This document shows positions 26,623 to 33,799 of a DNA stretch of 64,000 nucleotides, piece after piece; position 1 is the first letter of the stretch; every line of letters starts with the position of its first letter. A program made the translations under genes and the position numbers. The notes beneath the pieces were generated by a model. It searched no databases, had not been told where the DNA came from, and worked only from the letters and a program-made list of their open reading frames with translations. The stretch is taken from contig NZ_LMFZ01000001.1 in assembly GCF_001427305.1 (NCBI RefSeq), positions 435,261 to 499,260 on the forward strand, given 5' to 3'. Origin of the DNA: Duganella sp. Root1480D1. Its GTDB lineage: Bacteria > Pseudomonadota > Gammaproteobacteria > Burkholderiales > Burkholderiaceae_D.

Positions 26623-27473
26623 GCGCAACCCGCCTCGCCCTGCAAGCCCAGGACGGCCAGCAACTGGCCGCCTACCGCCACGAACCATCGCGCCCGCCGC
26701 GCGCACAAATCGTGATCGCGCCCGGCATGGCGATTCCCCAAGGCTTCTACGCCACCTTCGCCGCCTTCCTGGCGGGGCTGGGCTATCGTGTATGGACTTT
26801 CGATTACCGCGGCATGGGCGAATCGCGCGAAGGACCGCTGCGCCTCTGCAAGGCCGACATTACCACCTGGATTGCGCTCGATCTTGAATCGGTCGTACAG
26901 CACGCCACCCGGCAGGACGCAACCCTGCCCCTGTTCCTGCTCGGTCACAGCCTGGGAGGCCAGACCGCTCCACTGCTGCCGTCCATCCGCAAGGTGGCCG
27001 GCTTGATCAACATCGCCGTCGGCAGCGGCGCCACGCGCCACAACCAGCCGCGCATCCAGCGTTCGGCACCGCTGCTGTGGTACGTGTTGACGCCACTGTT
27101 ATGCAGGCTGCTCGGCTACTTTCCCGGCAAGCGCCTTGGCATCCTCGGCGACATTCCACGCGGCGCGATGATGCAGTGGCGCCGCTGGTGCCTCACGCCG
27201 GACTACCTGCTCACAGGCGAACCTGGTGCGCGCGAAGCTTACGCTAACGCCAGCTTCCCCGTGCTCGGCCTGACTTTCACCGACGACGAACTGCTGCGCG
27301 AGTCCGGCTCGCGCATGCTGCATGAGGCCTACACCAGCGCCAAGGTTGACTACCGCGTGCTCAGCCCCGGCAGCTTCAACCAGGAGCGCATCGGCCACTT
27401 CGGCTTCTTCCGCGCGCACCAGGAAAAAGTACTTTGGCCGCTGGTCGGCGAATGGCTTGATCAGCACTGCTGA
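26619..27473 (+). CDS. Alpha/beta hydrolase co-transcribed with TetR regulator
   Basis: The 284-residue cytoplasmic protein has the alpha/beta hydrolase features: IVIAPGMAIPQGFY (oxyanion region), YRVWTFDYRGMGESREGP, nucleophile elbow FLLGHSLGGQTAPLL, and later LGLTFTDDELLRESG (acid candidate) and RIGHFGFFR (catalytic His region). It belongs with the serine-aminopeptidase/YheT-like lipase group that acts on acyl esters. The start overlaps the TetR stop (ATGA), so expression follows the regulator. Substrate is unknown. Confidence 0.85.
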   Translation: MSATRLALQAQDGQQLAAYRHEPSRPPRAQIVIAPGMAIPQGFYATFAAFLAGLGYRVWTFDYRGMGESREGPLRLCKADITTWIALDLESVVQHATRQDATLPLFLLGHSLGGQTAPLLPSIRKVAGLINIAVGSGATRHNQPRIQRSAPLLWYVLTPLLCRLLGYFPGKRLGILGDIPRGAMMQWRRWCLTPDYLLTGEPGAREAYANASFPVLGLTFTDDELLRESGSRMLHEAYTSAKVDYRVLSPGSFNQERIGHFGFFRAHQEKVLWPLVGEWLDQHC

Positions 27474-27583
27474 TTTTGCCGTTGCCATGAACCGTCAGCT
27501 TGCATCGACTCCACGTCCTTAGCATGAAGATTCCCGGTCCAGCACACCTGCTGCCGGGCTTCATCAATCAAAGGAGAGAATCG

Positions 27584-28210
27584 ATGAACCTGACTATCCT
27601 GCAAGACATCAACAAGATGGTGGCCGAACAAACCCTGGCCAAAGAGGTGGTCGACGCCACCAGCTCCGCCTTCAAGCGCCTGGCCGCCGACCTGGTCGAA
27701 ATGGAGCGCCTGCTGAACGCACCCGACGCCACGATGAACCAGCGCCTGGCGGTCCTGTTCGGCAACAACGACACCGCCACCCGCGGCCAGGTGCGCGCCG
27801 TCATCACGCGCATGCGCACCATCATCCAGCGCCCAGCCTCGCTCAATATGACCTGGGGCAAGCCTCGCTCGAGCAGCGTCGACAACTACGCCTACGTTTA
27901 TACCGATGTCGATCCGATGGTCGCCGGCAGCATGTTCATCTACTTCGACGAGCGTTACAAGATCCCCGAAGAACATGGCCTGAATAACCGCTACCTGACG
28001 CTGGTGCACGAGTTCTCGCACCTGGCGGCACGTACCAAGGACCACAAATATGACGAAAACTGTTTCTGGGCGCCGAACAAGGCCATGGGCAATTCCCGCG
28101 AAACCAATACACCGTACCGAACCGCCGAAGCGGTCGACAATGCGGACTGCTATGGCTTCCTGATGGCCGCCACCTTCCAGCGCACCGGCGCACCCTGCCC
28201 GCTGCCCTGA
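27584..28210 (+). CDS. Leaderless M35-type (Asp-zincin) metallopeptidase
   Basis: The 208-residue product contains HEFSH (His142, Glu143, His146) and a following TKDHKY with Asp153, matching the Asp-zincin M35 pattern (HExxH plus downstream Asp), and the typical NADCYGF segment near 187-192. Family members (deuterolysin, peptidyl-Lys metalloendopeptidase) are secreted proteases, but no signal peptide or propeptide is visible here, so it is either cytoplasmic or leaves by a non-Sec route such as T6SS. The ATG at 27584 has an AAGGAG site. It lies 110 bp after the hydrolase gene. The role is unknown; a toxin or effector use is speculation. Confidence 0.75.
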   Translation: MNLTILQDINKMVAEQTLAKEVVDATSSAFKRLAADLVEMERLLNAPDATMNQRLAVLFGNNDTATRGQVRAVITRMRTIIQRPASLNMTWGKPRSSSVDNYAYVYTDVDPMVAGSMFIYFDERYKIPEEHGLNNRYLTLVHEFSHLAARTKDHKYDENCFWAPNKAMGNSRETNTPYRTAEAVDNADCYGFLMAATFQRTGAPCPLP

Positions 28211-28225
28211 GCCCTGAAACCAAAA

Positions 28226-28251
28226 CGGCCCCGCAATTTCCCGCGGGGCCG
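28226..28251 (-). terminator. Rho-independent terminator for the lepB unit
   Basis: 9-bp GC arms (CGGCCCCGC / GCGGGGCCG) with an 8-nt loop lie between two convergent genes. On the minus strand the stem is followed by TTTT, so it ends the lepB unit; the opposite strand lacks a T-run but may be stopped weakly. Confidence 0.75.
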
Positions 28252-28255
28252 CCCG

Positions 28256-28666
28256 CTAAATCAGCCCGGGCAATGTGCGAAGAAGCTCTTGCCAGCCTTC
28301 TGCGCTGAAGCCTTCGCCACCAATTATCAGGGAATGCTTTTTCTCGCCTTCATTCCAGGACAGGATAAGCGAATAGGCATTGGCCTTCCTGGTGGTCAGC
28401 ACGCTCGATTCGAGACTGTGCCGGCACTCTTCGCCGCACCAAATGGTGAGCGTGCTTCCTGAAAAATCGATCCTGTCGCCCCAACGATTCCGTGACTTGA
28501 AACTCCACAAGACAAACAGGACATTCAAAGTCAGCAAACCAACGGAATACCAGTAGCTGACGCCCAAAAGATAGTTCATGGGAATGACCATCAGGGCCGG
28601 AAACACGAACTTGGGGACATAGCGCCTGAAGGCTTCCGGTGCGCTATCCCGCGATATTGAAACCAT
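28256..28666 (-). CDS. Small membrane protein with a PH-like cytoplasmic domain
   Basis: The 136-residue product has two close hydrophobic segments (about 20-33 and 37-56, with WYSVGLLTLNVLFVLWSF) followed by a strand-rich soluble part (IDFSGSTLTIWCGEECRHSLES; AYSLILSWNEGEKKHSLIIGG). This resembles the bacterial PH-like YcxB/DUF family, but I cannot assign it firmly. It follows lepB by 18 bp on the same strand and so is probably co-transcribed with it; its stop lies next to a terminator. Function unknown. Confidence 0.65.
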   Translation of the reverse strand: MVSISRDSAPEAFRRYVPKFVFPALMVIPMNYLLGVSYWYSVGLLTLNVLFVLWSFKSRNRWGDRIDFSGSTLTIWCGEECRHSLESSVLTTRKANAYSLILSWNEGEKKHSLIIGGEGFSAEGWQELLRTLPGLI

Positions 28667-28684
28667 CTTGATGCTCCATTCACT

Positions 28685-29575
28685 TCAATTCAGTTCACTG
28701 GACGGGGCGAACACTTTCACGACCTTGCCGATCACATGGTCTGCCGGGACAAAGCCCCAAATCCGGCTGTCTGCACTGTTATTGCGGTTATCGCCGAGGA
28801 CGAAATAGTGCCCGTCAGGGACCCGGCATTCAATGCTGTTTTCGGTCGAACGGCATCGCTCGCGGCCGGGGAATTCCCGATCCTGCCAATAGGGAAATCC
28901 CGATCCTTGCGCCAGGATGGTATAGCGCACTTCCTTCAACTGTTCCTCAACCAGGCCCGAATCGCCAAGCTGCTTATTCGGCGACGGCACGCCGTTCAGT
29001 GTTACCTGCGTGCCTTCAACCTTGACTACATCGCCCGGCAAGCCGATCACACGTTTGACGTAAGTGGTCGCCGGCTCCAGGGGAAAGTCGAACACGACGA
29101 GGTCGCCATGGGCCAATGCGGCCGAACTGCCGCGGCCCAGGTTCAGCCCATAAGCGCTGTAGTGCCCATATCCGGCTTTTTGCGCCAGCAGGATAGTCCC
29201 GCGCGGCAAGGTCGGCTCCATGGATGTCGACGGCATTCTGAATGGCTCATACAGGAAAATACGCACTGCCATGACCGGAACCACAAAAACAGCAGCAATT
29301 GCCAGCATCCCCTTCGGCCGCGAATACCAGGGACGCACCGGCAGCGCAACACGGCGCACCATGAAAAACATCAACACCGGCAGCGCTAGCGACATCACGG
29401 TAGCAACAACCATCAACGCGGCAAAGCCCGGGAGGATGGTGCCGGCTACGGCGCACGCCAGGACGAGAATGGTAAAGCCGAGAGCCCAGCGCGCCTTGCC
29501 GGCATAAAGCAGCCCAAACGGGCTCGAAAACAGCGACAGCACAACCGCCACCCAACGCTTTGGTTTCCATTCCAT
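28685..29575 (-). CDS. lepB: Signal peptidase I
   Basis: Signal peptidase I removes signal peptides from exported proteins at the inner membrane. The catalytic serine is in RMPSTSMEPTL (Ser118) and the lysine in TYVKRVIGLPGD (Lys174), with the family C-terminal DGHYFVLGDNRNNSADSR motif. Unlike the short core enzyme, this 296-residue protein has a longer N-terminus with about four hydrophobic segments (around 9-25, 32-50, 52-72 and 90-107) before the catalytic domain. The start at 29575 is chosen for its GGAGG site; the open frame to 29614 runs into a tRNA terminator. A second, canonical lepB probably exists elsewhere, by inference. Confidence 0.88.
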   Translation of the reverse strand: MEWKPKRWVAVVLSLFSSPFGLLYAGKARWALGFTILVLACAVAGTILPGFAALMVVATVMSLALPVLMFFMVRRVALPVRPWYSRPKGMLAIAAVFVVPVMAVRIFLYEPFRMPSTSMEPTLPRGTILLAQKAGYGHYSAYGLNLGRGSSAALAHGDLVVFDFPLEPATTYVKRVIGLPGDVVKVEGTQVTLNGVPSPNKQLGDSGLVEEQLKEVRYTILAQGSGFPYWQDREFPGRERCRSTENSIECRVPDGHYFVLGDNRNNSADSRIWGFVPADHVIGKVVKVFAPSSELN

Positions 29576-29591
29576 TTGCCGCCTCCAATGC

Positions 29592-29622
29592 AAAAAGGCC
29601 ATGTCGTAAAACATGGCCTTTT
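29592..29622 (-). terminator. Terminator after tRNA-Asn copy 1
   Basis: On the minus strand AAAAGGCCATGT and its complement flank a short loop, followed by TTTTT. It lies directly after the tRNA and before lepB, so lepB must have its own promoter or depend on readthrough. Confidence 0.8.
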
Positions 29623-29629
29623 AAAATTC

Positions 29630-29705
29630 TGGCTCCCCGACCTGGACTCGAACCAGGGACCTGCGGATTAACAGTCCGTCGCTCTACCGACTGAGCTATC
29701 AGGGA
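29630..29705 (-). tRNA. tRNA-Asn (anticodon GTT), copy 1
   Basis: The reverse complement folds as a 76-nt tRNA with TCCCTGA acceptor, D arm, anticodon loop CTGTTAA (anticodon GTT), GGTTCGAGTCC T arm and encoded CCA. It is identical to the copies at 50790 and 57608. Confidence 0.97.
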
Positions 29706-29754
29706 AAAGAGGCCGCATTATATCGGCTGAATTTCCGTTTGCCTAGCCCCGGCA

Positions 29755-30840
29755 TCATTTTTTCTCCATGCGGCGATCGCAGACATCCACTTTCCAGGAG
29801 TCCGGCCACAGCGGGTCCAGGATACTGTCGCCAAGTTCACGCCGCAACTTGCTGTAAGTGGCCCGGTCATTGGCGCGGCAGGCATAGGAAGCGAACTTGT
29901 TACGGTTATGGACCTGGTCCGGATAGCGCTGCAACATCTCCTCGAAACCGGCCTTCATCAGCTTCCAGTCCGGATCGCCGGGCTGGCCGAAAGTAAACGC
30001 ATCCTCGCAACTACAGTCCCTGACCCAGAATAGCCGCGCATACATGGCACTACCCTCATCCCGTTGCGACAGCCCGGCTGCCCGGCGCGCAAAGCGCTCA
30101 TATTCACCCGGTGCCCCACCCCATTTGGGCTCCTTGGCGCGCGACATCGCAACATGGATTTGCTGCGATGCCGGGAATGCCTTGACCGCCTCGTCGTAAG
30201 CGGCATTCAGACGGGAACGCGGAGCACTTGAATCGATCAGGATCTCAATATTCATGCTATGCCACCAGGGGCAGTTACCCGCCACCGCTTTGATTTCCTC
30301 CAACCGCGCCGACGCCTTGGCCAGGCGCTCGCGGAACAAGTCCCAGGCCTCCGGCGGTACGCTGCTGGCGTAACCGTTGCCGCGGCCGTGCCATGCATAT
30401 GCCTGCCAATACATGGTTTCAATCATGGCTTGGGCCGGCGAATCCGGCGACTGCGCACGCCATTCGCGCAATGACGCGCCCAGGCCGCTCCAGTCCTTCG
30501 ACGTGCCAATCAGCGTCCGAAACGTGCGCGGGAACACCAGTAACTCAGGCTGCCCGTCCGGCAAGCGGGTATCCTCCGCGCATAAAGCCAGCAGGATTCG
30601 GTCGAGTTGCCGGTAGTCGCGCTGGTGCCACATCGCCTTCAACGGCATGCCGCGCAGCCAGACGATGGTGTCGATTTCGCAGTTCTTGCTGACTACATCG
30701 TCCCTGCATGGCGCATTCATCGGGATGCCCGGCAAATCCGGCTTCGGCAGCAGCGATTTTTGTGGCGCGGGGCCGGCGCCCCAGGCCAGTCTGGCGGCAC
30801 CAAGTACTGCAATCGATAAAAGGCGGGCTAACAGTTTCAT
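29755..30840 (-). CDS. Exported protein resembling DUF4034 family
   Basis: The 361-residue product has a signal peptide (MKLLARLLSIAVLGAARLAWGAG) and a helical, Trp-rich body with repeated patterns such as YRQLDRILLAL and WRAQSPDSPAQAM, plus Cys pairs (RDCSCEDAF). This fits the DUF4034 proteins, which appear in Massilia-like and Xanthomonas-like genomes with no known function. The assignment is by overall look only. It lies just after the tRNA-Asn on the same strand in genome order, with 49 bp between, and has its own promoter region in the 127-bp gap to the TonB receptor. Confidence 0.6.
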   Translation of the reverse strand: MKLLARLLSIAVLGAARLAWGAGPAPQKSLLPKPDLPGIPMNAPCRDDVVSKNCEIDTIVWLRGMPLKAMWHQRDYRQLDRILLALCAEDTRLPDGQPELLVFPRTFRTLIGTSKDWSGLGASLREWRAQSPDSPAQAMIETMYWQAYAWHGRGNGYASSVPPEAWDLFRERLAKASARLEEIKAVAGNCPWWHSMNIEILIDSSAPRSRLNAAYDEAVKAFPASQQIHVAMSRAKEPKWGGAPGEYERFARRAAGLSQRDEGSAMYARLFWVRDCSCEDAFTFGQPGDPDWKLMKAGFEEMLQRYPDQVHNRNKFASYACRANDRATYSKLRRELGDSILDPLWPDSWKVDVCDRRMEKK

Positions 30841-30900
30841 CTGGCGGCTCCTTTCGATGGCGAAAGGCCAGATTAGCCTATCTCATCCCGCCTGAAAACA

Positions 30901-30924
30901 AAAAAGGCGGCCGCAGGCCGCCTT
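30901..30924 (-). terminator. Rho-independent terminator for the TonB receptor
   Basis: 9-bp arms AAGGCGGCC and GGCCGCCTT with a 3-nt loop; on the minus strand the stem is followed by five T. It lies 43 bp after the stop of the receptor gene. Confidence 0.85.
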
Positions 30925-30967
30925 CGTGGATAAAGCCGCACACTCGCGCGGCGGCCTTATCCCGTGA

Positions 30968-33151
30968 TCAGAACGAACCCTTGAACTGCACGCCAAACTG
31001 ACGTGGCTCGTTGATGAAGCCAGTCAGGTTGTTGAAGTCGATGGCGCCGGTGATGCGGCGCTGGTCGGTGATATTGCGTGCGAAGGCTGCGACTTCGTAC
31101 TTGCCGCCGTCCCAGTTGTAGCCCACGCGCAGGCCGCCTTCGGTCAGCGGAGCCCCGGTGAATTCAACTGCTTCATACAGGAAGAAGTTCACCTTCGAAC
31201 GGTAGGACCAGTCGGTCACCACGAACAGGTTGCCTTCTGCCAGAGGGTAGTTGTAGCGGGCGTTCAGGTTGATGATCCACTTCGGTGCCTGTGGCAGCGC
31301 ATTGCCGTCAATGACCACGCGGCCGGACGAATTGACCGGATCCAGGATGGTGCACTGCGCGCACTTGTTCACCGACAGCGAAGGATCGCGGATCTCGGTG
31401 AAGTTGTACGAAGCGCTGGCGGACATCTTGAAGTCGTTGGTGATGAAGCCTTCGATCTCGCCTTCGATGCCGCGGCCCTTGGTCTTGGCTGCGTTAATCA
31501 GCTTGGTGACGTTGGAGTTACCGCCAACCACGGTCAGCTGCTGGTTCTTCACGTCGTAGTCGTACACACTCAGGGAAGCGCGTGCGCGGCGGTTCCACAG
31601 GTCGGCCTTCACGCCGGCCTCAATCGACGTGATGGTTTCAGCATCGGCCACGGTAATCGGCACTGCGGTCGAAGCGGCAGCGATCGATGGCGCGCGGAAG
31701 CCGGTGGCGTAGCGGGCGTACACGCTGACGTCGTTGTTCAGCTTATAGGTGCCGCTCAGGTCCCAGTTGACTTTGTCCTTGGACTCGGAAAACGATTTCG
31801 GACCCACCAGGGTGGTGCCGGTGGTTTCCAGGGTGTCGAAATCCTTCTTGTCTTCGGTGTAGCGCAGGCCGCCGCGCACGGTGAACGCGTCGTTCACGGC
31901 GTAGTTCACGGAACCGAACAGCGCCCAGGCTTCGTTCTTCTGCTGCGATTTCACGCGCGAGGTCTGGGTGCCGGCAACGTTGAAGTTGTCCTGGCCTGCC
32001 ACTGCCTTCTCGTCGAAGTAGTACACGCCTGCCTGCCAGTTCATCGGGCCGGTGTACTTGGACTCTACGCGGAACTCTTGCGAGTACTGCTTGATGTCCG
32101 GTACGAAAGCAGCGGTGGCAACCTGGAATGGCACGGCTGGTGCGTCGCCCGGATTGCCGCCGTCGATGTCGCCGCGCGAGTTGTAGCGGGCCACGGTCTC
32201 GTAACCGGTGATCGAGTACAGCTTGTGCGCGCCCAGGTCCCAGCTCATGCGCACGTTGGCGCCCTGGGTTTTCAGTTCCTGGTCTTCGCGGCCGTTGATG
32301 GCGATGCGCTCAGGATCGAAGCCGTCGACGAAGGTGTTGGAGCCCTTCTTGATGATGTTGGCGCGGAACAGGCGGGAGCTGCCGGTGGTCTCGCGCTGGT
32401 GGACGTTGAACAGGGCATTGAACACGCCGTTCGGCTGATACAGCACCTGCACGCGCTCGGCGTGCTCGTTATAACCTTCCAGCGAATCAGGCTGGCCGGT
32501 ATAGGTGTTGGTCACGAAGTCGTCGCGGTGCTGGCGCAGGGTCGACACGCGCAGGGCCCACTCTTTCGACAGCGGCACGTTGGCGGCCGCTTCCAGGTTG
32601 ACGGTGGCGTTGCTTGCGTAGGAAACGTTGTAGAAGCCTTCCACGCCGCGCAGGTTTGGCTTGGCCGATTCGAACTTGACCACGCCGGCCGGGGTGTTAC
32701 GGCCGAACAGGGTACCCTGCGGGCCACGCAGCACTTCCACGTTGGCCAGGTCGAACATCGGGTAACCCTTCAGGATAGGGTTTTCCTGCACCACGTCGTC
32801 ATAAATCAGCGAAACCGGCTGCGAAGCGAACACGGCGAAATCGGCATTGCCGTAGCCGCGGATGTAAAAGCGCGGGAATACACGGCCGGTCGACGATTCG
32901 ACGTTCAGCGATGGCGTCTTGCCTGCCAGGACGCGGATGTCCTGGCCGCCGGACAGCAGGATGTCCAGCTTCTCGGCCTTGATCGAGGATACGGACACCG
33001 GAACGTCGCGGATATTCTCGGCGCGGCGCTGGGCGGTAACGGTCACTACTTCCATTTGGCCGGCTGGGGCCTGGCTTGCTTCCTGGGCCATGGCGGCCAT
33101 CTGCACAGTAGCCAGGCTCACCAGCACGTGCATCTTGGACAACTTCATCAT
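30968..33151 (-). CDS. TonB-dependent outer-membrane receptor
   Basis: The 727-residue product has a signal peptide (about 1-26), a plug domain (VVTVTAQRRAENIRDVPVSV; PVSLIYDDVV; VEVLRGPQGTLFGRNTPAGVV) and a C-terminal 22-strand barrel ending in GVQFKGSF, i.e. a terminal Phe. Plug style (AQRRAENIRDVPVSV) is that of the FecA/sugar and polyphenol-like receptors of the Caulobacter/Xanthomonas type rather than siderophore receptors. The substrate is not readable. The start at 33151 is chosen for its AAGGAAAG site and because it begins the signal peptide; the longer frame to 33259 is not needed. It is followed by a terminator. Confidence 0.92.
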   Translation of the reverse strand: MMKLSKMHVLVSLATVQMAAMAQEASQAPAGQMEVVTVTAQRRAENIRDVPVSVSSIKAEKLDILLSGGQDIRVLAGKTPSLNVESSTGRVFPRFYIRGYGNADFAVFASQPVSLIYDDVVQENPILKGYPMFDLANVEVLRGPQGTLFGRNTPAGVVKFESAKPNLRGVEGFYNVSYASNATVNLEAAANVPLSKEWALRVSTLRQHRDDFVTNTYTGQPDSLEGYNEHAERVQVLYQPNGVFNALFNVHQRETTGSSRLFRANIIKKGSNTFVDGFDPERIAINGREDQELKTQGANVRMSWDLGAHKLYSITGYETVARYNSRGDIDGGNPGDAPAVPFQVATAAFVPDIKQYSQEFRVESKYTGPMNWQAGVYYFDEKAVAGQDNFNVAGTQTSRVKSQQKNEAWALFGSVNYAVNDAFTVRGGLRYTEDKKDFDTLETTGTTLVGPKSFSESKDKVNWDLSGTYKLNNDVSVYARYATGFRAPSIAAASTAVPITVADAETITSIEAGVKADLWNRRARASLSVYDYDVKNQQLTVVGGNSNVTKLINAAKTKGRGIEGEIEGFITNDFKMSASASYNFTEIRDPSLSVNKCAQCTILDPVNSSGRVVIDGNALPQAPKWIINLNARYNYPLAEGNLFVVTDWSYRSKVNFFLYEAVEFTGAPLTEGGLRVGYNWDGGKYEVAAFARNITDQRRITGAIDFNNLTGFINEPRQFGVQFKGSF

Positions 33152-33258
33152 GTTCTTTCCTTGTGGGCGGTTTGATGGATGTCCCCTATTCTCCCCACAG
33201 CTTGCGGTCTGGCGCCGCAAAATAGCGGGCATTATATACCCACTATAACTTTTAGACA

Positions 33259-33678
33259 CTATTCCTTGACCGTCAATGTGCTACCGGGGACTCCCGCATA
33301 GAACACCACCAGCTTGACCGGCCCCTTGCCCACATTGCGGCCGTTATGCAGGGTATTCACCACTTCGGCCAGTGCCTGCCCCGCCACCACGCGCTTGACG
33401 CTACCGTCTTTCAGGCTCACTTCCAGCTCGCCTTCCAGCACGTAGCCGAACGAGGGCACGGGATGCAGGTGCCAGCCGGTTTCGCCGCCGGGGGCGATTT
33501 CCACCATCAAGGCAGTGATTTCCGCCTGCCCGCCCGGATAGGCCAGTGCGGCGCCATTCCAGCTGGACGGCGATTGCAGCAGTTTAGTGACTTTGATGGA
33601 AGCGGACTGCTCCAGCGCATAGGCAGGCTGGGCAGCGAAGATGGCGAGCACGGCAACGACAGAAGCAAAGTTTTTCAT
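33259..33678 (-). CDS. Periplasmic cupin-domain protein
   Basis: The 139-residue product has a signal peptide (MKNFASVVAVLAIFAAQPAYA) and a single cupin-2 domain: GGETGWHLHPVPSFGYVLEGELEV carries the first motif (two His and a downstream Glu) and NTLHNGRNVGKG the second His. Such exported single cupins bind a metal, but activity is unknown. The start has a GGAGAC site. It stands alone; the upstream TonB receptor is transcribed in the same direction 107 bp away, so functional coupling is possible but not shown. Confidence 0.85.
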   Translation of the reverse strand: MKNFASVVAVLAIFAAQPAYALEQSASIKVTKLLQSPSSWNGAALAYPGGQAEITALMVEIAPGGETGWHLHPVPSFGYVLEGELEVSLKDGSVKRVVAGQALAEVVNTLHNGRNVGKGPVKLVVFYAGVPGSTLTVKE

Positions 33679-33799
33679 GGCTGTCTCCGGTTGGTTTATG
33701 CCGCATGATAGACGCAGGTCAAAGTCCGATCAAATAGGCCTCCTAGACTGGCTTGATCCCCGCAACAAAAGGGGATTTCCGAACTCGCCAGGAGACATC

